From positions 1 to 54,907 of the forward strand of contig CAZFMJ010000011.1 of NCBI GenBank assembly GCA_964520045.1: a stretch of 54,907 nt of DNA, written 5' to 3'. How positions within the stretch are numbered: position 1 is the first letter of the stretch; each line of letters begins with the position of its first letter. Positions 23,743-33,402 of this stretch are shown piece after piece. The notes beneath the pieces are model-generated. The model was not told the origin of the DNA. It worked only from the letters and a program-made list of their open reading frames with translations, and did not search any database. A program made the translations under genes and the position numbers. This DNA comes from CAZFMJ01 sp964520045 (GTDB lineage: Bacteria > Elusimicrobiota > Elusimicrobia > Elusimicrobiales > CAZFMJ01).

Positions 23743-26700
23743 ACTCAGAAATGCTTTCCTTCAACACGCTGAACATGCCGTCCAGCTTTTCATAGGGAAT
23801 CTCGTATTTAACTTTAACCTTCCGCAGGAATACACGGAGTTCCCGCTCAATATTATGCCTGGCGGTGGAATGCAAAACCCAGCCCCTGAACATCTCTTTT
23901 TCTATTGCACTGGTTATCTGACGCACATCTTCAATTAACTCTTTCTTCGCGCCCAATTCACGCTCCATCACCAGTAATATAGAATATTCCAAATCTGAGA
24001 AATTAAGCTCCTTCTGGCGGAGTTTCAGTTTGTCTATGTCCGCGACTATATCAGAGCCTTCCTTAAAAATCAACTCATAGTCTTTGTTTTTTTGACGCCA
24101 TTTATCGATAAGCGCCTGAACCTTTTCAGCTATTGAAATATATATGGGATTATGCTGTTTGTCCACAAGAACAAATTTGTTCAGAGTGAAAACGATGTTC
24201 GCGGCTTTTTCCTCTTTGCTGTTTATTTTTTGGCTCAGCTTTTCAAAGTATTTCTCGTCAAAAGATATCTGCGGCAGATTCTTGTTTATTTCGGATATCT
24301 CGGTAGCGCTGTATATTTTATCAACCGTCCTGCGGAAATACTTTTCAATCATAATTTCCGTATCGTCGGCTGTTTTCAGCGCCTCTTTGGTGTAGTAAAG
24401 GTAAACACCGGTAAGCCACCTGTAATCAGAAAGATATTCAAGCTTCAGGTCTTCCGGACCCAGCAATTCGAAAAGCCGGCGCATCTTTCTGTATTTTTCT
24501 ATAAACGATTTACCCACGTCCTTATCATCCACATCCGCAGTTAAAACCTCAACGGCCTTCAAAAGCGCAGGCCTGTCGAACTTCTTTTCCAGACCGCTGA
24601 AAAAAGACAGCGCTTCTTTTACCGCACAAATAAATTCTTTTTTAAGGTCCCCGGTGGTGCTTAATATGTTTTTAAGATCTTCTTCCGTGTACATGGCAAA
24701 AGCGCGCTTGAAATCTTTTAATATGCCGACATAATCTACAATAAGACCGGCTTCTTTAAGACCTTTATACGGCCTATTGGTGCGCGCTATGGTCTGCAGG
24801 AGTCGGTGCTCGCGCAGAGGCTTGTCCAGATACAGGGTTTGCAGTATGGGCGCGTCAAAGCCGGTCAAAAGCATTTCCGTGACAATAAGAATTTTCGGGA
24901 ATTCCTCTTCCTTAAAGCTTGCAACGCTCTCTTTGCGGATCCGCTCTATATCTTTGCCTCTGTTCCGGGCAAGAAGTTCGACGGCATAATCCGCAATAAT
25001 CTTTTTGTCCGGGTCTTTGTTGTCCTCCGGAGTGAAACTCATTACAATTTCCGAATAACTGCCGGGGAAATGCTTATCCAGCTCCTTTTTGTAATGCACG
25101 CAGGCTTTGCGGGAGCAGGCGACCACAATAGCCTTAAACCTGCCGTCCACATTTTGGACAAAGTGCTCCGCGATGTCTTTGGCCGTTTTTGATATTCTTT
25201 CCGGGTTTTCAAGATGAATTGTTATCGCATCCAGCCGCCGCCTCACGCCCGTCTCAACAGTGTCACGGATATCTTCCGGAATCTCCTCCAGCTGGGAGTT
25301 CACAAATGCGTCAAGCTCGTCTTTTTTAAGGTGAACGTCTTTTTCAAGGTGCGGCTCGTAGGCTATTTGAACCGTGAATTTGTCGGCCATTGAATCTGTT
25401 ATAAAATACTTGTCAAGGAAACGTTCATCGGGCGGATAGCTGAATTCTTTATAAGTGTTCCTTCCCCCGCCCTTGGCTATGGGGGTGCCCGTAAAGGCAA
25501 ACATAAAGGCGTTCTTTAATATCTGTTCCATCTGGCCTGCCAGAGTGCCGTACTGGCTGCGGTGGCCTTCGTCTATAAAAGCCACCACATTTTTGCGTCC
25601 GCGCAGGGAATGTTCGGACTTGGCAAGCTCCTTCACCAGTTCGTCCATTTCGCCGGGACGGAATTTGTGTATCAGAGTAAGCAAAATGTCGCGCCGGCCC
25701 CGGAAGTCGTCATGACTTATTACATCTTTTAATTTCTGCGCGGAATCAATCAGGAACGGCTTCAAACCTACGGCATTAAGCTCATTTTGGAGCTGTTCCT
25801 GTAATTCGTCGCGGTCAACCACAAAAAATATGGTGGGGTTGGCCATTCCCCGCATAAGGCGTATTTTAAAAGCGGCAAAAATCATGGCAAGGGTTTTGCC
25901 GGAGCCCTGCCAGTGCCATATCAGGCCTTTGTTTTTATCGCTCCTGCCGGCCATATTATCGGAAACGCGCGCGGCCATTTTATTTGCGGCGCGGTACTGC
26001 ATATAGCGGGTCATCACTTTTGTGGCCGCTCCGTTTTCTATACGGAAAAACAGAAAATTGCGCAGTATGTCCAATAAAACATCGGGGCGGAGCATGGCAA
26101 GGGCGGAATCAACGGAGTTTTTACCTTCTTCTTTCCATTCGTAAATCTGTGCATCTTCCCGCCATGGAACAATGGGAAAATATTTTGCCAGAGTTTCCAC
26201 AGCAAAGCCTATTTGCATGTATTTAAACAACTCCGGCACTTTGGGCTCATAGTCGGTTTTAATCTGGCGGTAAGCGGTAAGCCAATCTGTGGAAAGAGCG
26301 GCGGGGTTTTTACATTCCACAATCACAAGCGGTATACCGTTTACATATAGAACAATATCAGCCTTTATGAAATTGTCTCCATTCTGGAACCGCACTTGGC
26401 GGGAAACCGTAAATTCATTATTTGGGACGTTTTTATAATCAAAAATCTGCACATACTGAACAACACGCTCTTTTTCATGCTTAATCGGGACGCCGAATTT
26501 AAAAAAGTCCAAAACATCCTTTATCCCCTGCTGGCCGGAAGTTTTAAACTTAAGCTCGTTTATGGTTTGCTTTATTTCTTCCGGGCCTATATTTAAATCC
26601 GCATTAATCTCTTTAAGCTTCCGATCCAGAATTATCAAAAGAAGAGGTTCTTCAAAACTTTCACGCGGCAAATCCGATGACAAAACCGGCGTCCAACCCA

Positions 26701-26764
26701 GTTTTTTCAGTTCCCCGGCAAAATAGTCTTCAACGATGTTTTTTTCTTTAAAACTGCCGGTCAT
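23717..26764 (-). CDS. hsdR: Type I restriction enzyme R subunit
   Basis: The 1015-residue protein has an N-terminal nuclease of the PD-(D/E)xK type, with KADIVLYVNG and VIVECKNP carrying the Asp and Glu-x-Lys (about residues 130-160). A superfamily 2 translocase follows, with Walker A HWQGSGKTLAM, a DEGH box in AFIDEGHRSQYG, FTGTPI motif III, and motif VI in LLQTIARTNRPYKG. A helical C-terminal region docks to the methylase. It translocates DNA by ATP hydrolysis and cuts at a distance from unmethylated sites. It overlaps hsdS by ATGA. All motifs look intact, so the enzyme is probably active. Confidence 0.96.
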   Translation of the reverse strand: MTGSFKEKNIVEDYFAGELKKLGWTPVLSSDLPRESFEEPLLLIILDRKLKEINADLNIGPEEIKQTINELKFKTSGQQGIKDVLDFFKFGVPIKHEKERVVQYVQIFDYKNVPNNEFTVSRQVRFQNGDNFIKADIVLYVNGIPLVIVECKNPAALSTDWLTAYRQIKTDYEPKVPELFKYMQIGFAVETLAKYFPIVPWREDAQIYEWKEEGKNSVDSALAMLRPDVLLDILRNFLFFRIENGAATKVMTRYMQYRAANKMAARVSDNMAGRSDKNKGLIWHWQGSGKTLAMIFAAFKIRLMRGMANPTIFFVVDRDELQEQLQNELNAVGLKPFLIDSAQKLKDVISHDDFRGRRDILLTLIHKFRPGEMDELVKELAKSEHSLRGRKNVVAFIDEGHRSQYGTLAGQMEQILKNAFMFAFTGTPIAKGGGRNTYKEFSYPPDERFLDKYFITDSMADKFTVQIAYEPHLEKDVHLKKDELDAFVNSQLEEIPEDIRDTVETGVRRRLDAITIHLENPERISKTAKDIAEHFVQNVDGRFKAIVVACSRKACVHYKKELDKHFPGSYSEIVMSFTPEDNKDPDKKIIADYAVELLARNRGKDIERIRKESVASFKEEEFPKILIVTEMLLTGFDAPILQTLYLDKPLREHRLLQTIARTNRPYKGLKEAGLIVDYVGILKDFKRAFAMYTEEDLKNILSTTGDLKKEFICAVKEALSFFSGLEKKFDRPALLKAVEVLTADVDDKDVGKSFIEKYRKMRRLFELLGPEDLKLEYLSDYRWLTGVYLYYTKEALKTADDTEIMIEKYFRRTVDKIYSATEISEINKNLPQISFDEKYFEKLSQKINSKEEKAANIVFTLNKFVLVDKQHNPIYISIAEKVQALIDKWRQKNKDYELIFKEGSDIVADIDKLKLRQKELNFSDLEYSILLVMERELGAKKELIEDVRQITSAIEKEMFRGWVLHSTARHNIERELRVFLRKVKVKYEIPYEKLDGMFSVLKESISEYGKNNKDS

Positions 26765-28029
26765 GATAATTTTACCCGCTTTTTCCCGGACAAAAGATTA
26801 TTCATAAAGCTTTTTTTTATTTTCTCTAAAATTTCTTTTTGGGTTTTCTCTTTTTCTAAACGTTCGTCAAATACAGAAAGGATATTAATAATATTTTCTT
26901 GCTCGGCGATATCCGGCACGGGAATTTTCAAACCCGAAATAATATCTTGACTAACATTTGTGATCGTAACTTGCCCTGAACTTAATACCACCTTATTGCG
27001 CGCGCATGGTGTTCGCAAGTAATAGACCAAAAAACTGGGGAGGACTTTCTCTGTATTCAGCCTTAGTCTGATTATAAATCCACAATATGAAATAGGCTCT
27101 CTGCCCCCGGAAAAGAGGCTTGCCCATCCAGCCCCCTCACGCTTTAACGATGATCTAACAAACAAAACATCCCCAGAGCGCAGTAACCATTCCGAATCGT
27201 CCTCTTTCTCAATCTGAACCCGATAAAGCTCACTTAAATTTAAGTAAATACTTGGACCATACATATTTAAAACATCAACAATTGGTATGCCATTGTTATT
27301 TTTTTGTGATTTTTTAAAATTAATTCCGTTTTTCAAAGATGAAATGTCGCCCAACTTAACAATCCCCCATTCTTTAGGAACTTTCCCAATTTCACTATTT
27401 TTGAATTCTTTGTGATTAATACCATCTTTAAATAACGTTTTCACTAACTTTTTTTTCAGCTTCTCAATTTTTTCTATTTTTCGATTTACCGTTTCAATCC
27501 TTTCATCAACGACAGAAAGAATCTCCACAATTTTTTTCTGCTCTGGCAGCGGCGGAACGGGAAGCTCAACCCTTTCTAAAACATCCTTTGTCAATTCTTT
27601 AAACGTACTGCCGGAACTTCTGTTTTCAAGAAGTTTCCGTTTAGAAAGCAGGCAATAATAATAAAACTCCGGAGATAGCTCAATTTTAGGGACTAAACCC
27701 TTACATCCTTGGTTAAACACAGCTTCCCCTCGCAAAACAGCCACATATCCAACCGGCGCCCTGGTTGACATAATAAGTGATTTTTTGGGCAGCAAAGTAA
27801 GATTGTTTTCATCCAAAGCTTTTTGTGTAATTTTTCGCTCACTTTCAGCAATATAAATTCCCCCCTCATTGTGGCTGAGGTCTGTCGGAGTAATCCAATT
27901 CACTGTGCCATTGTCCCAATAATCAGCATTCCGCGTAGCCGGCGTGGTACCTGTTTCAATCTTAAATAAATCAGATACCCTATTATTACTCCATCCCACA
28001 TTTTTAGTCTCAGAATTATCTCTTACCAT
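26761..28029 (-). CDS. hsdS: Type I restriction-modification specificity subunit
   Basis: The 422-residue protein has two target-recognition domains, each followed by a long coiled-coil spacer with the usual LPEQKKIVEILSVVDERIE motif (about 155-205; second copy IAEQENIINILSVFDERLE near 385). It reads the two halves of a bipartite DNA site for the methylase and nuclease. The DNA is visibly more A/T-rich than hsdR and hsdM, which is common for exchangeable specificity genes. It is separated from hsdM by three inserted genes, an unusual order. It starts one base after the TIR gene stop. Confidence 0.95.
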   Translation of the reverse strand: MVRDNSETKNVGWSNNRVSDLFKIETGTTPATRNADYWDNGTVNWITPTDLSHNEGGIYIAESERKITQKALDENNLTLLPKKSLIMSTRAPVGYVAVLRGEAVFNQGCKGLVPKIELSPEFYYYCLLSKRKLLENRSSGSTFKELTKDVLERVELPVPPLPEQKKIVEILSVVDERIETVNRKIEKIEKLKKKLVKTLFKDGINHKEFKNSEIGKVPKEWGIVKLGDISSLKNGINFKKSQKNNNGIPIVDVLNMYGPSIYLNLSELYRVQIEKEDDSEWLLRSGDVLFVRSSLKREGAGWASLFSGGREPISYCGFIIRLRLNTEKVLPSFLVYYLRTPCARNKVVLSSGQVTITNVSQDIISGLKIPVPDIAEQENIINILSVFDERLEKEKTQKEILEKIKKSFMNNLLSGKKRVKLS

Positions 28030-28030
28030 A

Positions 28031-28498
28031 TTATTTGTCCGATGAAAGAATCAAAGCAAAAAGCGCAATAACCCCGCCGACAATAAACAACGCCTTTCCT
28101 TGTTCCAGTTTTTCCTTTCTAGCAAGGATTACCCTCTCTATATTTTTCAATGTGGGGCTAGGATTATCCGGTCGTATCTGTTGATATGTTATCCCGCTTA
28201 AAAATCCAAGTTCGGAGGCTCGGACATCCGGACCTACGAGAGGAATAATAATCTTTTCTTTTGCCTTGGCGCGGCCAATCTCTTGTCCAACCGACATAGC
28301 CCTTGAGAGAGTTTTCTCTGTGATTAACGCTAAAACCAAATCAGCCTGATCAATCCATGAGAATATGGTTGGCCAAGATTCAGCTCCAGGATTTTTGTCT
28401 TTATCCCAGAAAAACACCTCCCCATGGAGTCTGACGTGCTCGGTTATTTTATAAACAAGAGCTAAGTCCGGAGTGCTATAACTTACAAAAATCTTCAT
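28031..28498 (-). CDS. TIR-domain protein with C-terminal membrane anchor
   Basis: This 155-residue protein begins directly with a TIR fold (MKIFVSYSTPDLALVYKI; then FFWDKDKNPGAESW). Glu73 in SVGQEIGRAKAKEK is at the place of the catalytic Glu of NAD-cleaving TIR enzymes. A hydrophobic helix at about 136-152 (ALFIVGGVIALFALILS) follows, so the TIR domain should sit on the cytoplasmic face of the inner membrane. A strong GAGGAGG site lies just after the end of the STAND NTPase gene, and hsdS follows after one base. I infer it is the effector of the NTPase: activation would deplete NAD+ or produce a signal nucleotide. Whether it is catalytic is unproven. Confidence 0.85.
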   Translation of the reverse strand: MKIFVSYSTPDLALVYKITEHVRLHGEVFFWDKDKNPGAESWPTIFSWIDQADLVLALITEKTLSRAMSVGQEIGRAKAKEKIIIPLVGPDVRASELGFLSGITYQQIRPDNPSPTLKNIERVILARKEKLEQGKALFIVGGVIALFALILSSDK

Positions 28499-28507
28499 AA
28501 ATCCTCC

Positions 28508-31500
28508 TCACGCTTTNNNNNNNNNNTTCCGACCTCCTGACAAAACATCTTGATAGATAATAATTTTTTGAAAACCTTTATATGCCTTGTGTTTTTTTAC
28601 AAACTCATCAAGGCCTATATTATCTTTAGCTTTATATCCACGTTCTCCCCAAACTCCCCATATCAAATCCAACCCCTGATCTCTTAGTAATTTATCCAAG
28701 AGATCTTTCCTCATATAAACGAGTTTATGATACGTATGCCAATTATCTCCCCATTTAACCACAATTGAGGCTTTACGATTTGTTTTATCATAAAGATTGA
28801 ATGTTTGGGGTCTGGAAGTTAATCCTAATGACTCACAAATATTTTTTGAAAGGACATATGCGTTTTCACCATTTGAAAGCCCTGATTCTTCCGCATTCCA
28901 GGTCAGCGCAGTTATCGGTGGAATTGTATCGTATCTCTTTACTTCGTCAACTTTTTTTATCCTAACTCTCTTAACCTGCTTTATTTGTATTTTATTTTGC
29001 AAAATAAAATCCATCAACTGTTTTTTGGGTATTTTTTCGCTTTTAATATCATTAACGATACCTGAAAGCTCTTCTAGATCGTCTGTGGAAAGCTTCCTGT
29101 CATTTTTCAGAAATTCAGTTTCTACAAACGGCACTTGTTTTTTTGTGGTGCCAACGATAAAAGATAACTCCACGGCACCACCATAGGATACCATCTTAGA
29201 CCACGGCATCTCACCAGCAAAAACAAACCGCTGCTCCGGTATTTCCGGCAACCATCTATCGCCCAAACACTGTTTTTTCAGATGTTGAACAATTTCGGTA
29301 AAATTATGTTTTTTAACCAATACACCGCGAGGAAAGATAAAAATATTTTTTTTAAGCTCTAAGTTCTCCTGTCGAATATGCCCATCAATAAGAACCCACG
29401 GACCGTGCTCATCCTGAATTTTGTCTAATATTAAATAGGGATATATATCTGGGATCGGGCCTTTAATAATCCACGTTGCCACGTTTTTTGATCGCTTTCT
29501 CAAATAATCTGTCTTTATTATTTCACAGGTGGGGATACTTTCCGGAAAACTCGGGTCAATATCAGTCTTAAACCGCTTATCCTCTTCAGAATCCCAGTCC
29601 CGCTTAAGCAAACCTTTATCCTGCCTAACCCCGGCGATCTCATGCCAGGCTATCCAGCAATATTTTTTACCATAGCGATCTATTTTATCGGCGGAATCCT
29701 CTCTGCTTCTTCTATACTGGTTATAGTGCGATATTTCTTTGTCTATATCTCCAAAATTTTCAAGAGAATATCCCAATTGATATATACGCCACCACATATT
29801 TGCCTTAAGTTTAACATACCCAGTATCATCAAAATCATAATTATTTCTCTTGGGAAGTAAACAACCAAGAGTATAGTTATTAAAATCAACCCCAAAGGGT
29901 GAATTGCCATCCCGATACGCATCCGGGTTTTTATCTTCCGCGCTGCCCCAATTACGAATTCCGCCATCAGTGAAAGGGGAACATATGCCATGTTTCTCTG
30001 ATTTGGTTAGAATCTTGTCATTATGTAATAAACTTAGGTTTATGATTTGCTGAGCATAATCTCTAGTTAAGATATGGGTTGTGGAGTACGGTGCCTCAGC
30101 TTTAAATATTAAATCATAAATTCTTCTTGCGAAATCTTTAAGATTTGTTCTCGCGAAGCCTTTATCATGTTGAAGTGCCATAGCTACGCCATAAGATGCG
30201 GCGAGCATTCGTTCTGGCACATAAGGATCATTTATTTGCAACGATTCCACGGTCAAGTTAAAAACCATTTCGGGTAATTTACATCCAATATAATAAATAG
30301 CCCTTGTGGCTCTATCACGAAGCAGATGATTTGTAGATGTTAATACCCACATATTAATCAAAAGATACATAAATGCATAGTCCGGCCCGATATTTCGACC
30401 TCGATTTATTTCTATCCAAGATAACATCCGATAAACACTATCATGTGCTCCCTGTTTTCTGATAAATTCGGTCCAAAATAAATCTCTTTTACACATAGCC
30501 ATGCTACTAAGAAATTTATTTAGCTTTGCCGCATTATATGGATGCTTCGGCTTCGTGCCTAATACAACCAAAACCTCCAGCATTTTATTTTTAAGGCGAG
30601 GATTATATAAAATTTTATTTACCCATTTTCCGGTCGATTCATTAATAGCGGCAGGATCCCGCCATATTAGCCCGCTTATAAATATTTCAATTAATGGTAT
30701 TTTGATAATTTTCTGATCCAAAAAATCCAAAAGTTCTCCTTTGTTTTTAATTCGTTTGGGAAATTCAACTAACAAAGCCTCCACAATCCCAGCGCGATTA
30801 TATATTGCATGGTCTTTTTTAAATAAAGCCCCCAATCCATTTTCATCGGCCAAACAAGCTTTTATATCCTGCTCTGTGGATGTTTTGAGAAAATTATTAA
30901 GTAAATATCTGGCAATTATGTGATCGCTAAACTTTTGGTAAGGGAACCGAATTGCCTCAATAGGCTCTTTGTGTCCCTGTTCCCATTCCAGGGTTTCATG
31001 AAACAGGCCATCCGAAACAAGTCGGCTAACAACCTGATTTTTATTTTTAATGGTTAATAACTTTCCAAGTTCTTTTTTCGAAATCCATTCTCTATTGTTT
31101 CGCGCCATGCTTTCCGCCACATATTTAAAAACACTATTCCAGCAATAGTTACATGCGACACCTAAATCCCGCTCAAAATTTTTGGCGCGCGCTTTAACAA
31201 AAAACTCAAAAATGTATGTCATCCCCTTTTGGCCTGATGATATCCCTCCGATTTGTTTGTGCTTTTTTTTGACTGTTGCATCTTCAAGCGCTTTGCAGAA
31301 AAGTTTTAAAAATAGTGGAGTCGAAAACTCAGGGGTTAGTATTGGCACTTCCGGCATCGGCAACTTATAATAATTAAAGAATGCTACTTGGGCATCGAAT
31401 TCAATATCTCTAAAGCCAGGATGAAACAAATGAATAAACCTTCGGGAGGAGTGCCTTGGAATAATAATTCTTTCAAAGGGGGTCCGACAACTTACAATAA

Positions 31501-32419
31501 AACCTATACCTTTAAGTGGCCGCAATTTATTCAAAAAAACACAAATGGACTTCTTCCACGCTTTTCTATCCCCCTCATTTACGGCATCGATGATTAATAG
31601 ACAACGTGTCTTAGTCTTTAATGCTTTACGATTAAGCATCTGAATCAATTTTTCAAAAGTGGTATCGACATTAAGAATTTTTACTATTTGCTTTCCGGGA
31701 TCATCAAATTGCTGGAAGCCATTCCCCAACAAAATAATGGCTGGGATACCCTGCGCAATTCGATTACATGCAATGTCACATAAAAAATGGGTTTTACCCA
31801 TACCCGCTGAGCTGAGAAGCAATAAGAATGGATTATTAGCAAGATTACTTTCTGGTTTTTTACAAAAACTTTCTATCTCACTAATACACGCACGCACCTT
31901 CCCGAATTTATCAACAAGACTATTTACTGTCTCGGATTTGTTTTTATCCTTCACATCTTCCGGATATCTCACTTTATATAAAATTGATTCGACATCCCCA
32001 ATTACCTTTAGACAAAGCCGTGAAACATGGCTGATATCTTTAAAATTTATAGTGTTGTTAAATCCGCGTGTTTCAGATGCGGTTTTTAGTTGCCTCTTGA
32101 GGGTCTTAAGATATTGGGTAATCTCTTCCATTTTTGTCTCATCAATGTTTACTTGGTTTCTAGATTTCAATTCAGCAATTTGACGAACCGAGTAGTCCAA
32201 ATCGCTTTCTTTTTCTAATCCCTCCTTTAACGCCTTAATGCGTTCGTAAAACATTCTAGTCCTTCCTAAAATTTCGAAGGAAAAATCTAAATCCTTTATG
32301 TTTAAGTTTGGGGCATTTTTTTCACATCCTGGAGTGTACCGAGGACCAGCCTCTTGAATAGCTTTATTTGCAATTTTTTCGTAGAAATCTCGACTAAACA
32401 TACTTTCAATTTTATCCAT
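28508..32419 (-). CDS. Large STAND-type NTPase, probable phage sensor
   Basis: The frame encodes 1303 residues including four unknown ones in an assembly gap. The N-terminal 190 residues are helical (possible coiled coil or adaptor domain). A P-loop follows: Walker A SSAGMGKTHFL (K209, T210), Walker B CLLIIDAVNEGD (D278), and a sensor Arg region IVSCRTPFER. Helical domains follow, and the C-terminal half is a long unrecognised region containing KYCWIAWHEIAG and WGVWGERGYKA. This layout (adaptor, NTPase, large sensor) fits STAND/NACHT-like immune ATPases such as the Avs group, but I cannot assign a named family. The start lies one base after the abiF stop. The true C-terminus is uncertain because of the gap at 28517-28526. 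The DNA is A/T-rich compared with the flanking hsd genes. Confidence 0.85.
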   Translation of the reverse strand: MDKIESMFSRDFYEKIANKAIQEAGPRYTPGCEKNAPNLNIKDLDFSFEILGRTRMFYERIKALKEGLEKESDLDYSVRQIAELKSRNQVNIDETKMEEITQYLKTLKRQLKTASETRGFNNTINFKDISHVSRLCLKVIGDVESILYKVRYPEDVKDKNKSETVNSLVDKFGKVRACISEIESFCKKPESNLANNPFLLLLSSAGMGKTHFLCDIACNRIAQGIPAIILLGNGFQQFDDPGKQIVKILNVDTTFEKLIQMLNRKALKTKTRCLLIIDAVNEGDRKAWKKSICVFLNKLRPLKGIGFIVSCRTPFERIIIPRHSSRRFIHLFHPGFRDIEFDAQVAFFNYYKLPMPEVPILTPEFSTPLFLKLFCKALEDATVKKKHKQIGGISSGQKGMTYIFEFFVKARAKNFERDLGVACNYCWNSVFKYVAESMARNNREWISKKELGKLLTIKNKNQVVSRLVSDGLFHETLEWEQGHKEPIEAIRFPYQKFSDHIIARYLLNNFLKTSTEQDIKACLADENGLGALFKKDHAIYNRAGIVEALLVEFPKRIKNKGELLDFLDQKIIKIPLIEIFISGLIWRDPAAINESTGKWVNKILYNPRLKNKMLEVLVVLGTKPKHPYNAAKLNKFLSSMAMCKRDLFWTEFIRKQGAHDSVYRMLSWIEINRGRNIGPDYAFMYLLINMWVLTSTNHLLRDRATRAIYYIGCKLPEMVFNLTVESLQINDPYVPERMLAASYGVAMALQHDKGFARTNLKDFARRIYDLIFKAEAPYSTTHILTRDYAQQIINLSLLHNDKILTKSEKHGICSPFTDGGIRNWGSAEDKNPDAYRDGNSPFGVDFNNYTLGCLLPKRNNYDFDDTGYVKLKANMWWRIYQLGYSLENFGDIDKEISHYNQYRRSREDSADKIDRYGKKYCWIAWHEIAGVRQDKGLLKRDWDSEEDKRFKTDIDPSFPESIPTCEIIKTDYLRKRSKNVATWIIKGPIPDIYPYLILDKIQDEHGPWVLIDGHIRQENLELKKNIFIFPRGVLVKKHNFTEIVQHLKKQCLGDRWLPEIPEQRFVFAGEMPWSKMVSYGGAVELSFIVGTTKKQVPFVETEFLKNDRKLSTDDLEELSGIVNDIKSEKIPKKQLMDFILQNKIQIKQVKRVRIKKVDEVKRYDTIPPITALTWNAEESGLSNGENAYVLSKNICESLGLTSRPQTFNLYDKTNRKASIVVKWGDNWHTYHKLVYMRKDLLDKLLRDQGLDLIWGVWGERGYKAKDNIGLDEFVKKHKAYKGFQKIIIYQDVLSGGRXXXXKA
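28517..28526. other. Assembly gap (10 N) at the STAND-TIR junction
   Basis: Ten undetermined bases lie within the last codons of the NTPase gene. Both flanks contain purine-rich ribosome-site-like sequence (CAGGAGGTCGG on one side, GTGAGGAGG on the other, minus strand). A repeat-mediated collapse is therefore possible and the true distance is unknown. Confidence 0.95.
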
Positions 32420-32420
32420 A

Positions 32421-33314
32421 CTAAATTCTATTCCACAACGGATGTTCTTTCCAGTTTTCTGGAAGCCCCATCTGGGCGGGAATATCAGGCAGAGGCAGCG
32501 GCGCTGTCAGCAATGCCATCATTTTCCCCGAAAACATTACGGCATGGTCTTTGCTTATTACGGAAAGCGCTTTGTGCAAGGCAAAAATCACCGGGCCTAT
32601 TTTATTGTGCTCAAAACCCTTCCACTCGGGGGCGCCATCCGGAAATTTCAACGGGGTCAAAGTTTTGCTCCACAATGTTGAGTGATGGGCGCAGATATTG
32701 CGAACCCTGGTGAAAACATGAAGCCAATTGGCGAAAAATGCCGCAGTACAGCCGAACCGCGCCGCCACAGCCTTCTGGTCTTTATGCTTCATTCCCCTGA
32801 TAAACTTGGACAAACCGCCGAAAGACATAACCTCCACGGCCATCCATATAGGAATTAATGGAAAGCCGTCGTATTTGGCCTTGTAATGCCTTATAAATAT
32901 TTCAGTGGAATCTTCGATATCCGAGTGGAGCCGCTCAAGCCATTCGGCATGAGAAAAATAGAAGTCATCTGAATTAAAATTGCTTTTGTCGCTATGCCCG
33001 AAAGCTTTATATGTTACGGCAAAATAATAAGCCGCCTGCGTCCTTACGGCCACTTCAACTATTTCAAGGGCTTCGGCGATTATTACCCTGAGCCTGCGAT
33101 CAAACTCGTATAAGCGGTAAACATCATCAAAAGCAGAGCCGGGGACAAAAACATCTCTGGGATTCTGGAAGGGAATAAAATAAGCGGTAAAACGGTAGTA
33201 GTTTATCCGGCTTAACAATGCTTCGGCCGCGGCCGGATCCGGGACGGCTAGTCCTCTGGATTTTAAAATCTCCAACTGCTCGGAAAAAGTTTTGGGAGGC
33301 TTGTCATACCGCAT
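32421..33314 (-). CDS. abiF: AbiF/AbiD-type abortive infection protein (Abi_2, HEPN)
   Basis: This 297-residue protein belongs to the Abi_2 family (MRYDKPPKTFSEQLEILKSRG start; INYYRFTAYFIPF; LYEFDRRLRVIIAEALE). It contains RNICAH, an Rx4H motif (R205, H210) typical of HEPN ribonucleases. I start it at ATG 33314, which has a GGGAGG site five bases upstream; an open frame continues to 33440 through the upstream RNA and is unlikely to be coding. AbiF-type proteins are known to be encoded next to a structured RNA and have been described as toxin with RNA antitoxin and as relatives of Cas13. Here a matching RNA-promoter unit lies immediately upstream. Its stop is one base from the NTPase start. 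Confidence 0.9.
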   Translation of the reverse strand: MRYDKPPKTFSEQLEILKSRGLAVPDPAAAEALLSRINYYRFTAYFIPFQNPRDVFVPGSAFDDVYRLYEFDRRLRVIIAEALEIVEVAVRTQAAYYFAVTYKAFGHSDKSNFNSDDFYFSHAEWLERLHSDIEDSTEIFIRHYKAKYDGFPLIPIWMAVEVMSFGGLSKFIRGMKHKDQKAVAARFGCTAAFFANWLHVFTRVRNICAHHSTLWSKTLTPLKFPDGAPEWKGFEHNKIGPVIFALHKALSVISKDHAVMFSGKMMALLTAPLPLPDIPAQMGLPENWKEHPLWNRI

Positions 33315-33337
33315 GCAAGCCTCCCAAATACCGGCAT

Positions 33338-33397
33338 AAAAAAAGACCCGCCGATTTGCGCATAACCTTGCGGTTAGAGGCGTGGCGGGTACTGTTA
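33338..33397 (-). ncRNA. Probable abiF-associated structured RNA
   Basis: Downstream of a good promoter, the minus strand reads ACCCGCC (33390-33384), an inner stem TAACC-GCAA-GGTTA with a GNRA tetraloop (33376-33363), then GGCGGGT (33352-33346) and a run of seven T (33344-33338). The outer pair plus T-run looks like a terminator, so a short RNA of about 60 bases is expected, with readthrough into abiF. The position directly before an Abi_2 gene matches the described abiF RNA motif. I identify it by position and fold, not by a covariance-model hit. Confidence 0.7.
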
Positions 33398-33402
33398 ACC
33401 AT

